7,219 bases of DNA from Clostridiales bacterium (GTDB lineage: Bacteria; Bacillota; Clostridia; Peptostreptococcales; Anaerovoracaceae). A program made the position numbers and the translations under genes. How positions within the stretch are numbered: position 1 is the stretch's first letter; each line of letters opens with the position of its first letter. Below the pieces are notes generated by a model that ran no database searches, was not told where the DNA came from, and saw only the letters and a list, made by a program, of their open reading frames with translations. Below, piece after piece: positions 1 to 4,242 of this stretch. The stretch covers positions 1 through 7,219 of the forward strand of contig JAAZLU010000072.1 of assembly GCA_012799165.1 (NCBI GenBank). Reading direction: 5' to 3'.

Positions 1-90
1 AAATTTACTCGCTTGTATCGGCACCGGAGCCGAGAAAATCTCTTTAGATTAAAGATCTTCATGCCTACAAGCCTTTCCAGTGTTAGGTCT

Positions 91-219
91 ACCTTTAAAA
101 TTTGCGTTTTGGGCACACAATTTAACAAGTCTGCTAGAACGGCCTTAAGATATCTTAATATGTTTGTTGAGGCGGAGATTTTGGAAAATAAAGGTAGTTA
201 CAAGCAAATCAGAAATTTC
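91..219 (+). pseudogene. Possible winged-helix domain fossil
   Basis: Frame 1 reads a peptide with the pattern of a winged helix-turn-helix: a segment like 'FNKSARTALRYLNMFVEAEIL' with a helix-turn-recognition-helix rhythm, then 'ENKGSYKQ', which would be the wing. Such domains occur at the end of Fic-type and other accessory proteins often found in type I restriction loci. There is no credible start codon, ribosome binding site or flanking domain. The frame runs on into out-of-frame HsdR sequence and stops at 294. I see it as a decayed fragment, not a gene. The parent family is a guess from the pattern alone. Bases 1-90 hold nothing else I can support. Confidence 0.3.
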
Positions 220-785
220 AGGAGAAATTGGAAGTCTGCAGGAATGTATTTTTCTATAATTTCAACTACTCTCGCATTTTTCCCGAGGATATAGAAAACG
301 CGGAATTAGCGGACCTGATAACGGAAGGGCTGAACCATATATTCACTTTTTCGGAGAATAAGCAGAATGAATTTAAAAGGGAATCCTATGCTCTAAAGCA
401 GGCTCATACACTCTGCTCGTCCATCTCGACGAAGCCCGAGCAGAGAGAAGCCGCATATTTTGAAGCCATCCGCACGAGTTTAAACAGGATACTTCTGCCG
501 GGGAAGTTCTCGAAGGAAGATATTAACAGGCAGATAAGCGAACTTTTGGAGCAATCCATCCACAGTGAAGGCGTGATTAACCTCTTCCGGGATTTCGACA
601 AGGGCTTTAGCCTGTTCGATCCGCTCTTTATCGAGAAGATAAAGAATATGCAGCAAAAGAATCTGAGCATAGAGCTCCTTAACAAGTTGCTTCAGGATGA
701 AATCCGTGTATCTTACAGGAGAGATAATATAATGCATCTGATTATAGAGCAGGCGGAATACTATGATGAGCTTGAGGGAGCTTAG
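198..785 (+). pseudogene. Type I restriction enzyme HsdR, C-terminal remnant
   Basis: The frame opens after a TAG at 195-197. From about 222 (EKLEVCRNVFF) it reads like the C-terminal region of HsdR, the DNA-translocating nuclease subunit of type I restriction-modification systems. Recognisable blocks are LITEGLNHIF, a helical stretch ending LCSSIST, EAAYFEAIRTSLNRI, ELLEQSIHSEGVINLF and KNLSIELLNKLLQDEIRV, the last being the DUF3387-type tail. HsdR proteins are usually near 1000 residues. Here only about 190 remain, with no PD-(D/E)XK nuclease, no DEAD-box motor and no hsdM or hsdS. The best formal start is TTG at 228, with no convincing ribosome binding site. After RRDNIMH (about codon 170) the usual end of the family is missing and is replaced by an unrelated 15-residue tail. 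The fragment is therefore broken at both ends. Codon use is ATA-rich, like the resident genes. Confidence 0.78.
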
Positions 786-887
786 GCAGTGAACTTCTCT
801 ATGGGAAGCGCGAGATAAATCCTGGTGTTGACATCTTCGCTTACAGAAAATCATCGGACGGTTCATAGATTATATCGAACGAATGCA

Positions 888-916
888 TTGATTGTTTCGT
901 GCGATTCGGATATAAT
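888..916 (+). promoter_or_regulatory. Promoter of the toxin-antitoxin operon
   Basis: A -35 box TTGATT (888-893) and a perfect -10 box TATAAT (911-916) are separated by 17 bases, the ideal sigma-A spacing. RNA would start near 923, leaving a leader of about 30 bases that carries the ribosome binding site AAGGGAGG (936-943), nine bases before the antitoxin ATG. TTGATT is repeated in inverted form as AATCAA at 924-929, so matching half-sites flank the core promoter. Antitoxins of this type usually repress their own promoter, so this could be the operator, although six-base arms are weak evidence. The stretch between the HsdR remnant and this promoter (786-887) holds nothing else I recognise. 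Confidence 0.72.
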
Positions 917-952
917 TAAAATGAATCAAATTACGAAGGGAGGAATCGTACT

Positions 953-1168
953 ATGTTGATTACTGCGACGGAACTGAAAAGTAATTTAGGAAAGTATCTT
1001 CTGCTTGCAGAGACGGAGGACATTTTCATCACCCGAAACGGCAAGCTCGTCGCCAAGCTCTCTAATCCTAATCAGGACAGAGTGGAGATCGCCAAGTCCC
1101 TGTTCGGTATTCTTCCGGCTGACATGACATTGGAGGAAGCAAAGGAAGAAAGGCTGACCCGGATATGA
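953..1168 (+). CDS. Phd/YefM-family antitoxin
   Basis: A 71-residue protein with the usual two-part layout of Phd/YefM antitoxins. Residues 1-40 (MLITATELKSNLGKYLLLAE..DIFITRNGKLVAKL) match the DNA-binding and dimerisation domain: an N-terminal strand, the 'ATELKSNLGKYL' helix, and the 'I.ITRNGK.VAKL' hairpin. Residues 45-71 (EIAKSLFGILPADMTLEEAKEERL) are the acidic, helical tail that normally wraps around and neutralises the toxin. Its job is inferred to be blocking the PIN-domain RNase encoded next door and repressing the shared promoter as a complex. The start is set by AAGGGAGG nine bases upstream. The stop overlaps the toxin start in an ATGA, implying translational coupling. The only ATA among its isoleucine codons is the last sense codon. 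Confidence 0.9.
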   Translation: MLITATELKSNLGKYLLLAETEDIFITRNGKLVAKLSNPNQDRVEIAKSLFGILPADMTLEEAKEERLTRI

Positions 1169-1593
1169 GGGCTGTCATTGATACCTGTGTTATTGTGGAC
1201 GCGCTGCAAAGTCGTGAGCCGTACTGCAAGGATGCGCAGTCGCTTTTCTTGCTCTGCGCCAAGCGGAAGTTTGAAGGCTTTCTGACGGCGAAAGCCATTA
1301 CGGACATTTACTACCTGACGCATCGACAGACGCACAGCGACAAAACGACCCGCGAAGTTCTGACAAAATTATGCGCGTTGTTCGCTCTGCTGGACACCAC
1401 GGCGCTGGATATCCGTAAGGCTATTTCGGCAGAGATTTCCGATTTTGAGGATGCCGTGATGGTCGAGACAGCGCTGCGCTCCGGCGTGGACTGCATCGTG
1501 ACGCGGAACACTAAGGATTACAGTAAAGCAGCTATTCTCGTGTATGCTCCGGCAGAATTCGTGAAATTGCTGAGCGATACAAGTATGCAATAA
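1165..1593 (+). CDS. PIN-domain toxin (VapC-like RNase)
   Basis: A 142-residue PIN-domain protein, the ribonuclease toxin partner of the antitoxin just upstream. The acidic metal-binding set is visible: D6 in VIDTCVIVDAL, D47 in TAKAITDIYY, D93 and D96 in SDFEDAVMVETA, and D109 in SGVDCIVTRNTKDY. The 'DFEDA ... GVDxIVTRNtkDY' arrangement is typical of the PIN_3-type subgroup of VapC-like toxins. The family cleaves RNA (often tRNA or rRNA) with Mg2+ or Mn2+ and arrests translation; the target here cannot be read from sequence. Length and all catalytic positions look complete, so the toxin is probably active. The ATG lies inside the antitoxin stop (ATGA). All nine isoleucines use ATT or ATC and none ATA, against 16 of 26 ATA in the gene at 3232, which suggests recent transfer. 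Confidence 0.9.
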   Translation: MRAVIDTCVIVDALQSREPYCKDAQSLFLLCAKRKFEGFLTAKAITDIYYLTHRQTHSDKTTREVLTKLCALFALLDTTALDIRKAISAEISDFEDAVMVETALRSGVDCIVTRNTKDYSKAAILVYAPAEFVKLLSDTSMQ

Positions 1594-1627
1594 GCGGTAA
1601 CACTCTACATGAAGCATTTCACGATAA

Positions 1628-1660
1628 GACCGCGGAAAACTCCGCGGCCTTTGTTGTTTC
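1628..1660 (+). terminator. Intrinsic terminator after the toxin gene
   Basis: A perfect 7-base stem CCGCGGA (1630-1636) and TCCGCGG (1641-1647) with an AAAC loop is followed by CC and the T-rich run TTTGTTGTTT. It lies 35 bases past the toxin stop codon. The stem also lies 37 bases past the end of the convergent cysK gene. On that strand the following sequence (TCTTATCG) is poorer in T, so any termination of cysK here is likely weaker. Confidence 0.85.
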
Positions 1661-1683
1661 TAAAAGATTTAAGGTGTCCGATT

Positions 1684-2613
1684 CTAATCAAAGAGCTCCG
1701 TGGAAAAGTAGCGCATGCCGCTGTCGGCAAATATCGTCGCTATAGTTTTTCCTTTATTTTCGGGCCTTCTTGCCAGCTTGACCGCGGAGCAGAGGTACGC
1801 ACCCGAGGAGGTTCCCACTAAAAGTCCTTCGGCCCTTGCGAGCATCCTCGTATATTCCAATGCCTCTTCATCGGAAATCTTAATGAGTTCGTCATAAATA
1901 GTTGTATCTAAGACCTCTGGAATCAGTCCATCTCCTATGCCCTGAATGGCATGCGGATGAAAACTTTCTCCTGCGAGAGTGGCCGCATTTTTGGGCTCGA
2001 GTGCCACGATTTTTATATTGGGATTTTTGCGTCTGAGGAATTGACCCACCCCCGTAAGGCTTCCTCCTGTTCCGACTCCGGCGGTGAAGAAATCTATATT
2101 GCAGCCTGCATCCTCCCATATTTCTTTTCCGGTGGTCTCGTAGTGAATCTTGGGGTTGGCTGGATTAGAGAACTGACCCGTCATAATCGCTCCGGGAGTG
2201 CTGTTGACTATTTTCTCAGCTTTAGCGATAGCCTCGGGAATACTTCCTTCCTTAGAAGTAAGCACAAGCTCACCGCCGTAGATTTTAACCAATTTGCGCC
2301 TCTCCAGCGACATGTCTTCGGGCATTACGATTATTACTCTATAGCCCCTCGGAACGCCGACGGCGCAGAGGCCTATCCCTGCATTGCCGGAGCTGGGCTC
2401 CACTATAGTTCCGCCCGGTTTGAGTCTTCCGCTCCGCTCTGCATCATCTATCAAGGCCTTTGCTATGCGATCCTTGGTCGAGCCGGCAGGATTGAGAAAT
2501 TCGAGCTTAGCAAGTATGCGAGCTTGCAGATTTAGTTTCTTTTGAATATTCGTAAGTTCGAGCAGCGGAGTTTTACCGATAAGCTGCTCCATAGATGTAT
2601 ATAGAGTTGACAT
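1684..2613 (-). CDS. cysK: Cysteine synthase (O-acetylserine sulfhydrylase)
   Basis: A 309-residue, full-length, fold-type II PLP enzyme that converts O-acetylserine plus sulfide to cysteine and acetate in the cytoplasm, the last step of cysteine synthesis. Visible motifs are IGKTPLLEL (residues 12-20), the PLP-lysine block NPAGSTKDR with K47, the substrate loop EPSSGNAGIG (72-81), Q147 in TGQFSNPANP, the glycine-rich phosphate loop VGTGGSLTG (180-188), IQGIGDG (223-229), VGTSSGA (266-272) and DSGMRYFSTELF near the end. The usual loop is TSGNTG; here it is SSGNAG, so a Thr hydroxyl is lost at A78. The start is supported by AGGAG (complement of 2620-2624) six bases ahead of ATG. No cysE or other sulfur gene is in view. 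It faces the toxin gene convergently and has its own promoter with a long structured leader. A cystathionine beta-synthase-like role is less likely, since there is no extra regulatory domain. Confidence 0.93.
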   Translation of the reverse strand: MSTLYTSMEQLIGKTPLLELTNIQKKLNLQARILAKLEFLNPAGSTKDRIAKALIDDAERSGRLKPGGTIVEPSSGNAGIGLCAVGVPRGYRVIIVMPEDMSLERRKLVKIYGGELVLTSKEGSIPEAIAKAEKIVNSTPGAIMTGQFSNPANPKIHYETTGKEIWEDAGCNIDFFTAGVGTGGSLTGVGQFLRRKNPNIKIVALEPKNAATLAGESFHPHAIQGIGDGLIPEVLDTTIYDELIKISDEEALEYTRMLARAEGLLVGTSSGAYLCSAVKLARRPENKGKTIATIFADSGMRYFSTELFD

Positions 2614-2884
2614 TTTATTCTCCTAGCGATATGCAAATATTTGAAAGCCCCGCATCTTAGCGGGAAATTCCACGGGCGAATGAATACAAAAATACGCGGG
2701 TAAAAGAAGGCAGTGTCCTTCTAGCCTGCGTTCATCTCGCCATGCAACATCGCTGGGATTTTAATATAGAGGCCTCGCCTGATTTTTCTGCGCTCGCGGG
2801 CAGGTATATGTTAAGCATTTTTGTCTTTCTCATCAGTTTTGTCTTTCTCCCTTGAACGCTTAAAAGCTCAAACCTCTTAATTAA
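2614..2884 (-). promoter_or_regulatory. Long structured leader of cysK (candidate cis-acting RNA)
   Basis: RNA from the promoter at 2890-2918 would start near 2883 and run about 270 bases before the cysK ATG. It can fold into linked helices. P1 pairs 2873-2884 with 2761-2772 (10 of 12 positions) and begins at the expected RNA start. P2 pairs 2855-2863 with 2811-2819 (nine pairs, one G-U) and closes a purine-rich loop. P3 is a GC-rich hairpin within 2778-2804. Together these give a three-way-junction shape. A second domain, 2671-2744, is a long imperfect hairpin whose core is AGAAGG/CCTTCT. A third hairpin, CCCGC/GCGGG (2649-2664), precedes the ribosome binding site. This resembles an attenuator or riboswitch leader, but I cannot assign it to a known class: no S-box motifs and no canonical T-box sequence were found. 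Pairing was read by eye and not scored. Confidence 0.45.
2819..2849. repeat. Two 13-base direct repeats in the cysK leader
   Basis: TTTTGTCTTTCTC occurs perfectly at 2819-2831 and again at 2837-2849, five bases apart and with an 18-base period. In the cysK transcript this reads GAGAAAGACAAAA twice, and both copies fall mostly in the loop of the predicted P2 helix. They could be a tandem binding site for a protein or RNA partner, or a small local duplication. Confidence 0.8.
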
Positions 2885-2889
2885 AAAAT

Positions 2890-2918
2890 ATGATATCAAG
2901 TCCGCGGAAGCTTTTCAA
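2890..2918 (-). promoter_or_regulatory. Promoter of cysK
   Basis: Read on the minus strand, TTGAAA (complement of 2913-2918) and TATCAT (complement of 2890-2895) are separated by 17 bases. Each box matches the sigma-A consensus at five of six positions. The predicted RNA start, near 2883, falls at the outer end of the P1 helix of the leader. I saw no comparable promoter closer to the cysK start codon. Confidence 0.6.
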
Positions 2919-3077
2919 TTAAAACATTTAAATAAATTGTCAAAAGTGGCGGAAATGCAATATCACAACCATACATGTAGCAGTCGCATTTTTCCAATCG
3001 AGCTTCGCTATCTCTCGCTCTCTTGGGAAGGCTTTGCATGGAACCTACATCAGTTGCTACTTTACTTCGCTTCGTTC

Positions 3078-3158
3078 GTATCACCTGTGTTAGGTTCGTA
3101 AAAGTGATACAACATTTTCTACATATTATTTGGTTAAACTAGAGAAAATGTTATATCA
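3078..3158. repeat. Nested inverted repeats upstream of the nucleotidyltransferase
   Basis: TGATACAACATTTTCT (3105-3120) is repeated inverted as AGAAAATGTTATATCA (3143-3158), 15 of 16 positions matching, around a 22-base spacer. The left arm also takes part in a second pair: GTATCAC (3078-3084) is the exact inverse of GTGATAC (3104-3110). The middle arm can therefore pair with only one partner at a time. As DNA this could be an operator with several half-sites; as RNA it could be a switch. The right arm covers the possible -10 region of the rightward promoter. Confidence 0.75.
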
Positions 3159-3159
3159 T
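3130..3159 (+). promoter_or_regulatory. Possible promoter of the nucleotidyltransferase/M42 cluster
   Basis: TATCAT (3154-3159) is a five-of-six -10 box, but its partner TTGGTT (3130-3135) is a poor -35 box at 18-base spacing. RNA would start near 3166, giving a leader of about 65 bases. The -10 region lies within the right arm of the 16-base inverted repeat, so a bound repressor would block it. This is the best rightward promoter I can find, but it is not strong. Confidence 0.3.
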
Positions 3160-3231
3160 ATAAAGGTAGTGCGGCATAAATTGTTATGGCCGCTGATTGC
3201 TGCGCATAGGGGATAGAAGAGGAGAGATTTT

Positions 3232-4155
3232 ATGAAGAAAAAACCGGTACTCGTTATAATGGCGGCGGGGATGGGAAGTAGCTACGGGGGGCTCAAGCAG
3301 ATGGACCCGATAGGTCCGAATGGCGAGCTGATAATCGATTTTTCGCTCTACGATGCGAAGCGAGCAGGCTTTGAATCCGCCGTATGCATAATAAAGCAAG
3401 AGATAGAGGAAGATTTTAAGGCTTTGATGAATCGCGGTGCTGCGAAGAGAATGGATATAAAGTACGCCTATCAGGAGCTCGACGATATACCCGAAGGCAT
3501 TGAAATCCCTGAAGGGAGAGTGAAGCCCTGGGGGACGAGCCATGCGATTCTGGCTGCAAGAGATATTATAGATGGCCCTTTTGCCGTCATAAACGCGGAC
3601 GACTACTACGGAGCGGATGCCTTTAAGATTGTTTACGACTATCTTGCATCGGCAAAGGATTCGGATAAGTACGATTACTGCATGGCGGCCTACAAGATAG
3701 AGAATACCCTCACCGAATACGGCGGCGTTTCCCGCGGCATCTGCAGGATGGACGAAGAAGGTAGATTGCTAGGCATAGAGGAGGCTCACAAAGTTCAAAA
3801 AAGTGCGGGTAAGATTCAGTACAGCCGGGACGATGGTAAAACCCTGATTGAAATTCCCGAAGGAACGCCCGTTTCTATGAATTTTTTCGGCTTTACGAAG
3901 AGCCTTATGAAGGAGCTCCGTGAGCGGGAGAGGGCTGAGCTCGAACGCATAGTCCGCGAGAACCCGCAGAAGGGTGAGTATCTGCTTCCTGCAACTGTCA
4001 GCAGCATAATAGAGGAGGGTAAGGCTGAGCTCAGCGTGCTCGAGTGCCACGAAAGATGGTACGGCGTTACCTACAAGGAGGACCGTCCGGAGATAGTGGA
4101 AGCCATGAAGCAAAAGAAGTTAGAGAGACTTTACCCCGAGGATCTTTGGGGATAG
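3232..4155 (+). CDS. Sugar-phosphate nucleotidyltransferase-like protein
   Basis: A 307-residue cytoplasmic protein of the NTP_transferase superfamily, which joins a sugar-1-phosphate or similar phosphate to a nucleoside triphosphate and releases pyrophosphate. The N-terminal signature loop is MAAGMGSSYGGLKQ (residues 10-23), followed by DPIGPNGE. PWGTSHAILAARD (99-111) is the base- and ribose-binding segment, and INADDYYG (120-127) carries the metal-binding acidic pair D123/D124. EYGGVSRG (162-169) and VSMNFFGF (214-221) line the sugar side in relatives. There is no C-terminal hexapeptide-repeat domain. The loop normally reads GxGSRYGG, with an Arg thought to contact the leaving phosphate; here it is Ser17, so activity may be altered. 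Substrate is unknown. The gene is ATA-rich (16 of 26 Ile codons). The start is fixed by AGAGGAG upstream. It lies 87 bases before the first M42 gene. Confidence 0.85.
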   Translation: MKKKPVLVIMAAGMGSSYGGLKQMDPIGPNGELIIDFSLYDAKRAGFESAVCIIKQEIEEDFKALMNRGAAKRMDIKYAYQELDDIPEGIEIPEGRVKPWGTSHAILAARDIIDGPFAVINADDYYGADAFKIVYDYLASAKDSDKYDYCMAAYKIENTLTEYGGVSRGICRMDEEGRLLGIEEAHKVQKSAGKIQYSRDDGKTLIEIPEGTPVSMNFFGFTKSLMKELRERERAELERIVRENPQKGEYLLPATVSSIIEEGKAELSVLECHERWYGVTYKEDRPEIVEAMKQKKLERLYPEDLWG

Positions 4156-4242
4156 CCGATACCTCTCTAATAGCGGTTTTTAAAAGGCTACAGGCCTTGA
4201 ACAATGTTCAATAAATTATTTCAAAAGAAAAAAGGAGAATTT
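4156..4242 (+). promoter_or_regulatory. Spacer with 15-base perfect palindrome before the M42 genes
   Basis: The spacer between the nucleotidyltransferase and the first M42 gene contains TTGAACAATGTTCAA (4197-4211), a palindrome with perfect 7-base arms around one central base. It sits about 32 bases ahead of the M42 start and could be an operator. A small hairpin AAGGC/GCCTT (4184-4198) lies next to it, but no T-run follows, so I do not see a terminator. No clear promoter boxes are visible, which leaves read-through from upstream likely. Confidence 0.4.
4232..4237 (+). promoter_or_regulatory. Ribosome binding site deciding the first M42 start
   Basis: AAGGAG ends five bases before the ATG at 4243. 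An in-frame ATG at 4204 has no such site and would add a Lys/Phe-rich 13-residue extension unlike the family, so 4243 is the better start. Confidence 0.8.

Larger units (their letters stand above)
2919..3231. other. Intergenic stretch between the divergent promoters
   Basis: No convincing gene is present. A 62-codon frame on the minus strand (3084-2896) has no clear ribosome binding site, starts at ATT and resembles no family I know. Its peptide (KRARDSEARLEKCDCY and so on) looks like translated repeat sequence. Bases 3066-3077 carry a short TTCG-rich microrepeat. The right end, 3078-3158, carries nested inverted repeats listed separately. In the expected leader of the gene at 3232, GCGGCAT (3171-3177) can pair with ATGGCCGC (3186-3193), leaving one bulged base. 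AGAGGAG (3218-3224) before the ATG at 3232 is a good ribosome binding site. Confidence 0.5.

Noticed and set aside
828..856. Second promoter upstream of the toxin-antitoxin pair, based on TTGACA at 828
   Set aside because: The perfect -35 box has no -10 box at 16-18 bases (TCATCG); the 888-916 promoter is far better.
1951..2535. Long plus-strand open frame inside cysK
   Set aside because: It lies antisense to a clear, full-length cysteine synthase, has no ribosome binding site and matches no family I recognise; it is a by-product of cysK codon use.
2641..2700. Cysteine T-box leader for cysK
   Set aside because: UGGA before a CCCGC hairpin is suggestive, but the conserved T-box string (TGGNACCGCG) and a clear specifier loop are absent, so I kept it only as an unassigned leader.
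2825..2840. Hammerhead ribozyme core (CTGATGA then GAAA on the minus strand)
   Set aside because: The two core motifs run into each other with no stem II between them, and no flanking stems I and III with a cleavage site can be drawn.
2896..3084. 62-residue minus-strand reading frame as a gene
   Set aside because: No ribosome binding site, non-ATG start, biased low-complexity peptide, and its end overlaps the cysK promoter.
4184..4198. Terminator between the nucleotidyltransferase and the M42 genes
   Set aside because: Only five base pairs (AAGGC/GCCTT) and no following T-run.
4197..4211. LexA/SOS box before the M42 genes
   Set aside because: Gram-positive LexA boxes need GAAC-N4-GTTC; here the halves are separated by three bases, and the genes have no link to DNA repair.
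4204..4242. Earlier ATG start for the first M42 gene at 4204
   Set aside because: No ribosome binding site before it, it sits in the palindrome, and the extension is unlike the family; 4243 has AAGGAG at good spacing.
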